Shown here: positions 25,488-33,987 of the stretch, piece after piece
Layout of the letters: each line of letters starts with the position of its first letter
Position numbering within the stretch: position 1 is the first letter of the stretch
From: Segetibacter sp. 3557_3
GTDB lineage: Bacteria; Bacteroidota; Bacteroidia; Chitinophagales; Chitinophagaceae
Reading direction: 5' to 3'
Length of the DNA: 64,000 bases
Assembly (NCBI RefSeq): GCF_004354985.1
Contig: NZ_SMSK01000007.1
Span: forward strand, 124,001 to 188,000
Program-made: the position numbers and the translations under genes
Notes under the pieces: model-generated
What the model saw: the letters and a program-made list of their open reading frames with translations, nothing else
What the model was told of the DNA's origin: nothing
Databases searched by the model: none

Positions 25488-27554
25488 TTAGTTCACAAAC
25501 GACCACCATATGCCTACCCGCACCCATAAACCCGGTGTTGGATAAAATGGCACATAGAAATTGCTTTTGGTAAAAGCCAGTCCTTCATTATTTCTCAACG
25601 TGTTCAGATTTTCAGCCCTGACAAATGCCTTGAAGCTTCGTATCCGGAAGTTTAAGAAAGCGGCCACCTCCGGTCGATTACTCACTGTACTTGTATCCTG
25701 GTAAAAGAACTGGCCGGTAACCGGTGAATAATTATCGATTCGGTAAGGTGTGGCATACCTGAACTCCAGGCCATAGGATAGCACCAGGTTTTTGAAGGGT
25801 GTTGTTTCATGTGCGATCCTGTTTACGGTAAATGCAAGCGGCAGGTTTAACGGGGGATTACCCTGTGTTTGTTGCACATGTAGTTCTGAATACAGGTTCC
25901 ATTTCCGGCTGAGCTGAAATTTCTTTTCTGCCGATACATGCAGTACATTAAAAAGGGTTGCTTCCTGGTTGGCTTTCAGGAAGTCGTTAAAATAGGTATA
26001 GTTGCTTACGAGGTAGTATTCACCTGAGAGGGTAAAACCGCGTGCTGCATTTGAGAGCGATCCATATGCCCTGCTAATATTTTCTTTGTTCAGGTTTCCT
26101 ACAGTGGTAACCGGGTAGTTGGTTTGGCCGCTATAGATGAAAGAAGGCGTTCGGTTAACGTTTTGAAAACCGGCTTCAAGGTAACCGAGTTTTTGGCTTA
26201 ACAAACGCTTTAAACTTACCTGTGCCGAATAATCACCACTGTTTAATCCTGCGAAAAAAATCTGGCCCTGGGCCTCGATGTTCCACTTCTGGTTTCGCGT
26301 CCTGTTCCGGTATTCGCCATTCGCGATCAGGTTGTAAAAAGATCGCGTACCCGACGATATACCTGATAGTTGGAGGTTTTGCAATGCAATCCCCACTTTA
26401 AAAAACTGGTTCAGGTTGTTTTTCTCAGGAAAGGTAATCAGGCTAAAATCATTCATTACCTCTTTCCAGTTGTCTGCAAATAAAACCGTGTCTGGCAGGC
26501 CGGCAATTCCAAAGTAGTTTTTATAATTATTTATGCGTTGCGAGTCGTTTATAGAATAATCCTGGTACCGATAATTTTGGCTCGTATAGCGAATATTGTG
26601 TTGCAGGCGTAAGCGCGGGTAAAACAACCGGATCAGGGTACTGTCGTTTACACGTATGGAGTCCTTTTGACCAATGTCGTATTGCTGGCGCAAAAGCACA
26701 GTGGTTTCATCATACAAATTTCCGGTGACGATCCTGGTATTAAAAGGATTTCTTTGGGGATTCGTGGTTCCACCAAGCCTTGTAGGAATAGTAAATGGAT
26801 CGTTTAAGCCCGTTTTGTCAAGATCCGCCGGGTTTATAATGCCGCCATTTTCAGATACGTGCAGCCGGTTACTAAAGAAGATACCGTAAACGGTGTATCG
26901 CTTATTATTGCTTTGATAAACCCCATTTATCCTGAAGTTATTGTGACTGGCATTCTGGTTTTGATAGTTGCCGGGGGCATTGATAAACCGGTACTGGAAA
27001 GCCATATTAAAATCGGACTTTCTGTTCTGTGTGTGTATGATGTTTACCATTTGCTCGGCCTTACCCCCGATCATATACCCCAATTCGGAATATGGGCGGG
27101 TAGTTTGGTAAAAGCGCGTGTCTTCCAGGCTAAACCGGTAAAGGTCCAGTGCATGAAATCCCGGATCCCAGCCTGCCTTGAGTAATGGCCTGAAAACAAG
27201 TGAACGCGAAGCGGTCCCCAGGTTACCAAGATTTACATACTGCGGTGTAACCGGAAACCGGTTATAGAAATTGCTGATCGACGAGTCTATGGTGCGGATG
27301 CGGGTAGAGTCGAAATACCGGAAATAAATGGTAATTGAGTCATCGTTGTTATCCCTGCGCTTTAGTGAGTCGTTACCGCGATTGTTATTTGGTATGGGCC
27401 TGCCATTCCGGTCGTACTGTGTTTCGTTGGTGTTTTCGCCAACTCCGCGAAGTCTTTCTGTTCGACGGGGACCTTCCTGGCCATCTACCAATTGGAGACC
27501 CATAAATATCGCCAACAGGACACATAGGATTCGCAGGTAGGGTTTAGGCTTCAT
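25488..27554 (-). CDS. Putative outer-membrane porin (Bacteroidota family)
   Basis: This 688-residue protein has a signal peptide (MKPKPYLRILCVLLAIFMGLQLVDG). A polar, low-complexity N-terminal stretch rich in Asn, Arg and Asp follows. After it comes a long beta-barrel region with alternating aromatic strands such as YSELGYMIGGKAEQMVNIIHTQN and FNMAFQYRFINAPG. It ends with FYPTPGLWVRVGIWWSFVN, with the terminal aromatic/Asn typical of a barrel. It corresponds to the large barrel proteins called putative porin in this phylum. It should sit in the outer membrane; the solute is unknown. It is transcribed alone. Confidence 0.85.
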   Translation of the reverse strand: MKPKPYLRILCVLLAIFMGLQLVDGQEGPRRTERLRGVGENTNETQYDRNGRPIPNNNRGNDSLKRRDNNDDSITIYFRYFDSTRIRTIDSSISNFYNRFPVTPQYVNLGNLGTASRSLVFRPLLKAGWDPGFHALDLYRFSLEDTRFYQTTRPYSELGYMIGGKAEQMVNIIHTQNRKSDFNMAFQYRFINAPGNYQNQNASHNNFRINGVYQSNNKRYTVYGIFFSNRLHVSENGGIINPADLDKTGLNDPFTIPTRLGGTTNPQRNPFNTRIVTGNLYDETTVLLRQQYDIGQKDSIRVNDSTLIRLFYPRLRLQHNIRYTSQNYRYQDYSINDSQRINNYKNYFGIAGLPDTVLFADNWKEVMNDFSLITFPEKNNLNQFFKVGIALQNLQLSGISSGTRSFYNLIANGEYRNRTRNQKWNIEAQGQIFFAGLNSGDYSAQVSLKRLLSQKLGYLEAGFQNVNRTPSFIYSGQTNYPVTTVGNLNKENISRAYGSLSNAARGFTLSGEYYLVSNYTYFNDFLKANQEATLFNVLHVSAEKKFQLSRKWNLYSELHVQQTQGNPPLNLPLAFTVNRIAHETTPFKNLVLSYGLEFRYATPYRIDNYSPVTGQFFYQDTSTVSNRPEVAAFLNFRIRSFKAFVRAENLNTLRNNEGLAFTKSNFYVPFYPTPGLWVRVGIWWSFVN

Positions 27555-27682
27555 GAATAGGGCTATGGAGAAAAGAAACGTGCAAAATAAAGGTATTGCT
27601 GCTAAGAAAAGGCTAAATCATCACCATCTACCATGGTGGCACTTTGGATCATTTGATGAGCATAGTGCTGCCGAATAGCAGG

Positions 27683-28501
27683 CTAAACTTCCTGGACCAG
27701 CCTGACAAATAATGCTGTCAACTTTGGTTCGGCTTCCTTCGCAGCCATCAGTACTTCTTCGTGGGTAATAATGTTTTCGTCGTCGCGAATGCCCAGGTCG
27801 GTGATTACACTAACGGCAAACACCTCCATGCCCATATGCCGGGCGGCTATCGTTTCCTGTACGGTGCTCATGCCAACGGCATCGCCGCCGAGGAGATGTA
27901 TTAGGTTATACTCAGCGCGTGTTTCGAAAGTGGGACCCGTTACTCCTACATATACCCCCGTGTGAATCGGCAGTCGCATGGTCTCCGCGATAGTCTTCGC
28001 CTTTTCAACCAGGCGTTTGCTATAAGGTTCACTCATATCAGGAAAACGGGGACCAAGTTGGTCTTCGTTTTTGCCCACCAGCGGATTGTTGGTAAAAAAG
28101 CTAATATGGTCCTTGATGATCATCAATTCGCCAACTGCAAAGTTTTTGTTGGTACCACCGGCTGCATTGGATAATAACAACGTTTCAACGCCCAGCGCTT
28201 TCATCACCCTAATTGGATAGCAAACCTGTGCAGCCGTATAACCTTCGTAAAAGTGAAAACGACCTGCCATCGCCACAACTTTTTTGCCTCCCAGCTCACC
28301 AAAGATCAATTTGCCGCTGTGGCCCTCGACGGTACTCACCGGAAAATGCGGAACCTGGTTGTAAGCAATTTCGGTTTCAACCTGCATTTCGCTTACAAAG
28401 TTTCCGAGGCCACTTCCGAGCACTATCCCGATCTGCGGAGTAATCGCATATTGTTGACGGATATAAGCAACGGTTTCCTTTAGTTGATCTGTTAGCAGCA
28501 T
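27683..28501 (-). CDS. punA: Purine-nucleoside phosphorylase (high-molecular-mass type)
   Basis: This 272-residue enzyme carries the type I PNP motifs. GIVLGSGLGNF is the phosphate loop, with VEGHSGKLIFGELGGKKVVAMAGRFHFYEG, LLSNAAGGTNKNFAVGELMIIKDHI, GPTFETRAEY and DAVGMSTVQETIAARHMGM. It splits (deoxy)inosine and guanosine with phosphate into base and pentose 1-phosphate, in purine salvage. A Bacteroidota-like -7 box precedes it. The symbol follows common usage for this class. Confidence 0.93.
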   Translation of the reverse strand: MLLTDQLKETVAYIRQQYAITPQIGIVLGSGLGNFVSEMQVETEIAYNQVPHFPVSTVEGHSGKLIFGELGGKKVVAMAGRFHFYEGYTAAQVCYPIRVMKALGVETLLLSNAAGGTNKNFAVGELMIIKDHISFFTNNPLVGKNEDQLGPRFPDMSEPYSKRLVEKAKTIAETMRLPIHTGVYVGVTGPTFETRAEYNLIHLLGGDAVGMSTVQETIAARHMGMEVFAVSVITDLGIRDDENIITHEEVLMAAKEAEPKLTALFVRLVQEV

Positions 28502-28523
28502 AAATGATTTTTTAGAATTCCAA

Positions 28524-28531
28524 CAAATATA
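28524..28531 (-). promoter_or_regulatory. Probable -7 box (TATATTTG) of the PNP promoter
   Basis: On the minus strand TATATTTG matches TAnnTTTG exactly and ends 22 bp before the PNP ATG. A matching TTTG -33 box is not evident. Confidence 0.45.
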
Positions 28532-28659
28532 ATGGTAATGAACATTGTACTCCCGATGGTCGCCCGGAACAGGCCCTAACCCGCAGGAAGGCAGAAAGAC
28601 TCATCAGCGCGGTATACCTGAACAAAAACTGTCGAAAGCAAGTTTTTAAAAACAAAAAA

Positions 28660-28677
28660 GCCTTCCGGGGGGAAGGC
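28660..28677 (-). terminator. Intrinsic terminator of the YceI gene
   Basis: GCCTTCC-GGGG-GGAAGGC is a perfect 7-bp stem. On the minus strand it is followed by TTTTTTG and more T, and it begins about 20 bp after the YceI stop. Confidence 0.85.
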
Positions 28678-28698
28678 CTTTAAAATAAGATAGCAGAT

Positions 28699-29280
28699 TT
28701 ATTTTGCCGGAGCTGGTGCGCTGGCAAGCAGGTAAACGCCAATATTTACGTCTTTTGAAGCCCTGTTAGGATCGTAAGTGACACCCCACATCGTTCTGTC
28801 AAATGAGAAATGGGCAAATCCAAAAAAACGTTTTTCATCAGCACTATTGATGGTAACAGGGAAACTTAGTGGCAAGGTGTTTCCTTTTAAAGTGAAGTTG
28901 CCGGTAAGGGTTGCATTTGTTGCGTCCTTGTAGTCAACCTTAGTAATTTCGAAAGTAGCTTCAGGAAACTTTTCTGTTTCAAGAAAATCTTTTCCCATTA
29001 AGTGCTTTACAAGACTGTTCTCTTTTGGATTGTCAACGAAGTCCGTTGCATTCAGTGAAGTAACATCAATCACGAAAGTTCCGCCAACAAGCTTGTTGTT
29101 CTCCAGTTGAACTTCGCCGCTTTTAAGCTTGATGATACCATTGTGGTAGCCTGTTTTCTTAGTGGCCGCCCAGTCGATTTTACTGGCATCGGTTGAAATA
29201 CTCATTTTCGTAACTTCTGCACGGTTGGTAAATGCCCAGCCTGCCAAAGCCATAATTACGACTGCAAATAGGATTCTCAT
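28699..29280 (-). CDS. YceI family periplasmic lipid-binding-like protein
   Basis: I start at the ATG at 29280 because it opens a signal-like sequence (MRILFAVVIMALAGWAF); an upstream ATG at 29355 would precede it with an unlikely polar leader. The 193-residue product then has the YceI lipocalin-like barrel: KIDWAATKKTGYHNGIIKLKSGEV, GGTFVIDVTSLNATD, HLMGKDFLETEKFPEATFEI and the C-terminal FDRTMWGVTYDPNRAS. YceI proteins bind isoprenoid or lipid-like molecules; the ligand here is unknown. Confidence 0.88.
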   Translation of the reverse strand: MRILFAVVIMALAGWAFTNRAEVTKMSISTDASKIDWAATKKTGYHNGIIKLKSGEVQLENNKLVGGTFVIDVTSLNATDFVDNPKENSLVKHLMGKDFLETEKFPEATFEITKVDYKDATNATLTGNFTLKGNTLPLSFPVTINSADEKRFFGFAHFSFDRTMWGVTYDPNRASKDVNIGVYLLASAPAPAK

Positions 29281-29522
29281 TTGTGGTTTTTTTTGGACAT
29301 AAAGATAGTAGAATTCAGATATCAATGGCGCAACAACGAAACTTTGACAATTCATTGACTAAAATCCGGAAATCTCAGCTCGGGGGTATCTGGCATGGAA
29401 AATTCCGTGGTGGAAGCATTATATCCCGGCGCCTCTCCCGGACAAATTCTTAAGGGTCAAAAAAAATTATAGCACAGGATAAGCAATTTGTAATTCTGTT
29501 ATCTTCGCCAAAATTATGCTAT

Positions 29523-30734
29523 ATGAACTTGCATGAATACCAGGCTAAGGAACTGCTGAAAAAGTACAATGTACCGGTACAGGAAGGTGTTGCCGTTGAT
29601 ACGGTAATGGCTGCCGAAGAAGCTTACCGGAAAATCAAAATTGATACCGGCAATAACTTCGCCGTAGTTAAAGCCCAGATACATGCGGGTGGTCGCGGAA
29701 AGGGAAAGATCGAGGGAAAAGAACAACGTGGCGTGGCAGTCGGAAAAAGCGTTGACGACATCACCAATATTGCGAAGAACATTCTTGGCGGCACACTTGT
29801 AACCATTCAAACAGGTCCTGCCGGTAAAAAGGTAAACAAGATCCTGATCGCGCAGGACGTATATTATAGCGGACCAAATCCAACTAAAGAATTTTACCTC
29901 AGTATTTTGCTCGACAGAACCAAAGGGCAGAATGTAATTATGTACAGCACTGAAGGCGGCATGGATATCGAAGAAGTTGCGCACAACACTCCTGAAAAAA
30001 TATTTAAAGAGTGGGTTCACCCGGGTGGCGCATTACAAGGTTTCCAGGCACGAAAAATTGCCTTCAACCTTGGTCTTAGCGGAGAGTCGTTTAAGAGCTG
30101 CGTTAAATTTGTGACCAGCCTTTACAATGCCTATGTTGGACTGGATTGCAGCATGCTGGAGATAAACCCGCTTTTCAAAACCAGCGATGACAAGATTATT
30201 GCGGTGGACTGCAAAATGAACCTTGACGAAAATGCGTTGATGCGCCATAACGACCTGGCCGCCATGCGCGACGTTTCTGAAGAGGATCCTACCGAAGTTG
30301 AAGCAGGCCAATACAACCTGAACTTTGTTAAGCTGGATGGTAACGTGGGTTGCATGGTTAATGGTGCCGGACTTGCGATGGCGACGATGGATATGATCAA
30401 ACTTAGTGGTGGTGAGCCAGCTAACTTCCTGGATGTAGGTGGTAGCGCAAACGCACAAACTGTTGAAGCAGGATTTAAGATCATCCTTAAAGACCCCAAT
30501 GTTAAAGCTATACTGATTAACATCTTTGGTGGTATTGTTCGTTGCGACAGGGTTGCTGCCGGTGTTATCGAAGCTTTTAATAAACTTGGAAACATCAACA
30601 TCCCCATCATCGTACGTTTACAAGGTACCAATGCAGAGGAAGCAAAAAAATTGATAGACGAAAGCGGATTGAAGGTGCAAAGCGCTATCCTGCTTAGTGA
30701 AGCAGCAGACCTGGTGAAGAAAGCAGTAGCTTAA
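29523..30734 (+). CDS. sucC: Succinyl-CoA synthetase subunit beta
   Basis: This 403-residue ATP-grasp protein opens MNLHEYQAKELLKKYNVPVQEG. It contains VVKAQIHAGGRGKGK, the nucleotide-site glutamates in EINPLF, and the C-terminal CoA-ligase domain with NFLDVGGSANAQTVEAGF and INIFGGIVRCDRVAAGV. With SucD it makes succinate and ATP/GTP from succinyl-CoA in the TCA cycle. It is alone here; sucD is not in the window, an unlinked arrangement seen in other members of this phylum. A TATCTTCG sequence at 29500-29507 resembles a -7 box. Confidence 0.96.
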   Translation: MNLHEYQAKELLKKYNVPVQEGVAVDTVMAAEEAYRKIKIDTGNNFAVVKAQIHAGGRGKGKIEGKEQRGVAVGKSVDDITNIAKNILGGTLVTIQTGPAGKKVNKILIAQDVYYSGPNPTKEFYLSILLDRTKGQNVIMYSTEGGMDIEEVAHNTPEKIFKEWVHPGGALQGFQARKIAFNLGLSGESFKSCVKFVTSLYNAYVGLDCSMLEINPLFKTSDDKIIAVDCKMNLDENALMRHNDLAAMRDVSEEDPTEVEAGQYNLNFVKLDGNVGCMVNGAGLAMATMDMIKLSGGEPANFLDVGGSANAQTVEAGFKIILKDPNVKAILINIFGGIVRCDRVAAGVIEAFNKLGNINIPIIVRLQGTNAEEAKKLIDESGLKVQSAILLSEAADLVKKAVA

Positions 30735-30810
30735 TTGCGTTACTCTTAGCTTAAACAAACCGGTTGTTACTATTGCTCTTTAATTGCTAGACGAGCAAAT
30801 CTTACAATAG

Positions 30811-30837
30811 ATCCCACCCAAGCGGTGGGATTTTTTT
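30811..30837 (+). terminator. Intrinsic terminator of sucC
   Basis: ATCCCACC-CAAGC-GGTGGGAT is a perfect 8-bp stem followed by seven T. It is 76 bp after the sucC stop. Confidence 0.88.
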
Positions 30838-30961
30838 ATTTTAATATTTTAGGCAGGCGAACCTGCGATGGCCAGGTGGAATCGTAAATGGCCAATCCTG
30901 CCTGGTGTTTTATGGGCTTATATTCGCATTGTAAAAAGAAGCTTACCATTACCCATCTATT

Positions 30962-31468
30962 ATGCTAGACGTAGTTATCCGGAAGATTCAACTTGAAGAT
31001 AATGCCGGATTGGCGCGGATTATCCGGTCCTCGTTAGCAGAGTTCGGCGCCAATAAGCCAGGGACGGTTTATTACGACGAGTCTACCGATCATCTTTTTG
31101 AGTTGTTCCATGAGCCTGGAAGCATTTACTACATCGCTGAAAAACAGGGGGAACTGGTTGGTGGTGCAGGTATATTTCCGTCGCCGGGCCTGCCGGAAGC
31201 CACTTGCGAATTGGTGAAAATGTACCTTTCCCCGGGAGTTAGGGGCCTGGGGCTCGGCAGGTTGCTCATTGATAAATGCCTGCAATTCGCAACAGAAACC
31301 GGCTACAGGCAGGTGTACATCGAAACCATGCCTGAATTAAGAAAAGCTGTAACCGTTTATGAAAAGTTTGGTTTCAATTACCTTGATGGCCCGCTTGGAA
31401 ATACCGGTCATTTTGGTTGCGATGTATGGATGCTAAAAAAACTGGACACTCAAGAGTCGCAACCGTAA
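30962..31468 (+). CDS. GNAT family N-acetyltransferase
   Basis: This 168-residue GNAT-fold enzyme has VKMYLSPGVRGLGLGRLLIDKCLQFA, containing the R-x-x-G-x-G acetyl-CoA loop, followed by YIETMPELRKAVTVYEKFGFNYL as the last strand-helix of the fold. It transfers an acetyl group from acetyl-CoA to an unknown amine. It is monocistronic. Confidence 0.88.
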   Translation: MLDVVIRKIQLEDNAGLARIIRSSLAEFGANKPGTVYYDESTDHLFELFHEPGSIYYIAEKQGELVGGAGIFPSPGLPEATCELVKMYLSPGVRGLGLGRLLIDKCLQFATETGYRQVYIETMPELRKAVTVYEKFGFNYLDGPLGNTGHFGCDVWMLKKLDTQESQP

Positions 31469-32173
31469 CCCGCTTTTACCCATTCCCATCTACCAGTGCC
31501 GAATAGGTCGTACTTATATCCACATACAGGTTTGCTATTCTTACGCTCTGATGGTTCTTCGATTTTAACTCGCGTACAATTGTTACAGGGTTGTTTCAAC
31601 CCTCCCGCCTTCGAGTGAGTAGGCATGGTTAAACGGGGTTCGTGTAAACAACCCTCTGTAGTTTAGCGCATATGGGGCTACTACCTATATTTTAAAACAT
31701 TGCAAAGAACGCCACCTACACGAGGGTATCAGAAAGGATATCTGTAGTTGTATAGCGGTACGGCACTTTATGCCCGGCACGGGTGCTTCGGCAGGCGATT
31801 AGCAAACAACTGGTATTCCCCGGTACAATGCGCACCAAACGCGTTTCTTGCACCGGCTTGCGTTAAGGATTGAAGCGGATACCCCGCTGAAGGTTGTGCA
31901 GCGCGGACTTGTGGCGGAGTAGGAGCGCAAAGCCTGACCCTTGCGCAGCTTGGGGAACGCCCAACGTCTTGTAACAGCAATACAGGGAATACAGCACCCA
32001 GCGTAGCAAAAGGCGAATACAACTCCATAATAACATAGTACGCGTCCAGGAATATTGTTGACCGAGCTTTCATGCGGAAGCAAGGAATATGGTTGCATTT
32101 ATGCCCGAAATCCTGGCGATGCCGGTTTGGAATGTAAACCCTTGAAGGATTGTTGACAGGCCAGGATGCAAGC
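31469..32173. other. Gene-free region with a GC-rich repeat-like block
   Basis: Long frames cross this region (for example 31768-32181 on the minus strand), but their translations are rich in Cys, Arg and Pro and match no protein style seen elsewhere in the window. The GC-rich block at about 31840-31985 has short near-palindromes (GCTG/CAGC around 31889) and differs from the AT-richer flanks. I read it as non-coding repeat-like DNA. Confidence 0.5.
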
Positions 32174-32797
32174 CTATGCATTAATTACTTCAACCTCGTA
32201 AACAGGGCTAAACAGGTAGTATTTTCCGGTAGCCATTTCCTGGCAGCGATAGCGTTTTCTGAGCTTCTCCCCTTTTTTGAACACCCTGCCATCTTTTAGC
32301 CGGAACAGCTGGCCGGTTTGCAGGTCTTCAATCAGCAGGTGATTGAGTTTCTGTTTATCGTACCTGCGGAGGATACGCATGAGGCCGTCTTCGGCACAGC
32401 TGCTTGCGGCAGGGTTAACAAGGGATGCGGCAAGCTCTTTTTCAACGTCGGGCGGAAAGATGTTTTTGCCCAGGAACCTGGCGAGCAGGTCGCCGAAGAT
32501 CTTTTTCCATTCCCTGCCATGCGACTGTACTTTATGCCCATACTGATCGAAGGTGAGCAGGTGTGCAAGCTCGTGTAACAGGGTAATCAGGAATGCGTAT
32601 GGGTTGAGATTGCCATTAACACTAATCCGGTGATTGCGGTTGTTGTGTGCATTGCGGTAGTCGCCAAGAATGCTTGCGCGTTCCCGGGAAATGGTGAGGT
32701 GGACCTTATATTTTTGGATGTAAGCCGCAACCTGTTCGAAAGTGTTTTCAGGAATGAAAGCGCTAAGCGCCTGGAGCGGCTGCTCAGTTTTTGGCAT
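32174..32797 (-). CDS. SprT-like zinc metallopeptidase domain protein
   Basis: This 207-residue protein has the SprT/Spartan active site HELAH at residues 75-79, with the third ligand in HGREWK (His93). The C-terminal part (residues 125-205) carries beta-like stretches such as GQLFRLKDGRVFKKGEKLRKRYRC in place of a clear zinc ribbon. Spartan proteins cleave DNA-protein crosslinks in eukaryotes; the role of bacterial SprT is poorly known. It overlaps the preceding membrane-protein gene by 14 bp. Confidence 0.85.
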   Translation of the reverse strand: MPKTEQPLQALSAFIPENTFEQVAAYIQKYKVHLTISRERASILGDYRNAHNNRNHRISVNGNLNPYAFLITLLHELAHLLTFDQYGHKVQSHGREWKKIFGDLLARFLGKNIFPPDVEKELAASLVNPAASSCAEDGLMRILRRYDKQKLNHLLIEDLQTGQLFRLKDGRVFKKGEKLRKRYRCQEMATGKYYLFSPVYEVEVINA

Positions 32798-33182
32798 CTT
32801 TGTTTAATTTGCTTTGCTTCATCACAATCGACATTTCGATAAATGTGTAAAGCAAGTAAAGACCCATCATGATAAAAATGGCCGGCTTATTTACCTGTTT
32901 GCCGGCAGATAGAATATAAAAAAAAGCTGCCGTCGCACAAGCCATTAATTTCAATAAAATTCCCCCGTAAGCGTTGCGTAGAAAGGCCTGGGTACTTTGG
33001 GCATTGAGCCCCTTGGTGAGCATATGCAGTGACACAACTGTGATCAGGTAAATGACCAGGTTTCCGCCACTTAATATTTGCCAGTCTATGCCTCTTGCCT
33101 GCAGGAAATTCCGGAACAGGATAATGAGCGCCCCCAATACCAGGAAAATCACCACCAGGGGCAACATTGTTTTATTGAACAT
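32784..33182 (-). CDS. Hypothetical four-helix membrane protein next to AtpZ
   Basis: I start at the ATG at 33182, which shares one base with the stop of the AtpZ-like gene (TGATG), suggesting coupled translation. The 132-residue product (MFNKTMLPLVVIFLVLG) has four hydrophobic segments and a basic C-terminus (KQSKLNKDAKN). In other members of this phylum a similar membrane protein follows AtpZ ahead of atpB, so it may belong to the ATP synthase accessory set. That role is inference. Confidence 0.75.
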   Translation of the reverse strand: MFNKTMLPLVVIFLVLGALIILFRNFLQARGIDWQILSGGNLVIYLITVVSLHMLTKGLNAQSTQAFLRNAYGGILLKLMACATAAFFYILSAGKQVNKPAIFIMMGLYLLYTFIEMSIVMKQSKLNKDAKN

Positions 33183-33403
33183 CAATTCTTTTTTGAGGTG
33201 TCTTTTATGATTTGGTAAATCATGGCAGTGATGACAAGCAAGGGCAGGATCCAAACGAATAAAGGGGTTGAGAATGCTAACCACGCATCCAATTTCATCC
33301 CTATCCACACGGCCAGTGCGAGCCCAACCAGAAGCTGCATTGTTAAGCCTGCGTACTTCAGCAATAAGTTGTTGTTAGAACTTCCGCGTTGCTGGCTAGC
33401 CAT
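33182..33403 (-). CDS. AtpZ/AtpI family protein
   Basis: This 73-residue protein has two transmembrane helices with the AtpZ pattern: LLLKYAGLTMQLLVGLALAVWIGMKLD, then a short turn and PLFVWILPLLVITAMIYQIIKD. AtpZ/AtpI proteins assist assembly of the F-type ATP synthase c-ring or Mg uptake for it. Normally the gene precedes atpB and the rest of the atp operon. Here SprT follows, and no ATP synthase subunit gene is in the window. Confidence 0.82.
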   Translation of the reverse strand: MASQQRGSSNNNLLLKYAGLTMQLLVGLALAVWIGMKLDAWLAFSTPLFVWILPLLVITAMIYQIIKDTSKKN

Positions 33404-33484
33404 AAATATCTGTTGTTCTGCAAAGATGCGAAACGAAGGGGTACAGGCGGGGGAAAAGTTTTGGGAACGCCAATCAGCCCCGGA

Positions 33485-33880
33485 TCAATCGGTAGACCGC
33501 TCGGGCCGGGGGACCTTTATGATCGTAGTATCGAGGTTTAAACCTGCGTCGCCGGTTAATACCTGCCGGAGATTGTTCATGTACTGATCCTTCATTCTCA
33601 TAGCGCTTTCGAGCGAATCGGTTCGAAACTTCAACAGTTGCAGATCCTTGCGTGCTGTTTGACTGCCATAGCCGGGAACATACTGTTTGAGAGGGGTAAA
33701 TACAATTATTGCAACGGTAAAACCAACCAGGATAACAAATATGCTGCTAAACATGGCATAAACACTGAAACGGGAAAGTTTAAACGTCACAACTTCTTCA
33801 TAGGTATCATCGTTCATGATAACGAGCCGGTAGCGGTTTCGCAACCGTTTAAGTGTACTGTGCGCCTGGGGTTTTGCCAT
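33485..33880 (-). CDS. Membrane-anchored protein resembling the N-terminus of M23 peptidase-like proteins
   Basis: From the ATG at 33880 (MAKPQAHSTLKRLRNRYRLVIMNDDTYEEVV) the product is 131 residues. It has a basic N-terminus and one transmembrane helix (FSVYAMFSSIFVILVGFTVAIIVF). A periplasmic coiled-coil-like segment with LQLLKFRTDSLESAMRMKDQYMNNLRQVL follows. The start and helix resemble larger M23 LytM-type proteins of Bacteroidota, but no peptidase domain is present. It ends in a clean stop, so it is a short form or a truncated gene. It is first in the minus-strand group leading to SprT. Confidence 0.72.
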   Translation of the reverse strand: MAKPQAHSTLKRLRNRYRLVIMNDDTYEEVVTFKLSRFSVYAMFSSIFVILVGFTVAIIVFTPLKQYVPGYGSQTARKDLQLLKFRTDSLESAMRMKDQYMNNLRQVLTGDAGLNLDTTIIKVPRPERSTD

Positions 33881-33987
33881 AGTGTTTTGCAAAGGTTAAA
33901 GGTACTGGAATGTACAGCCGAACCGAAAAATAACCTTACTTTTAAATTATTTCTATGCTGTTCTATTTGCTAAATCTGAGTCAGTTC

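Noticed and set aside
31768-32181. Minus-strand frame of 137 codons
   Set aside because: The translation is rich in Cys, Pro and Arg, crosses a GC-rich repeat-like block and resembles spurious frames over intergenic repeats.
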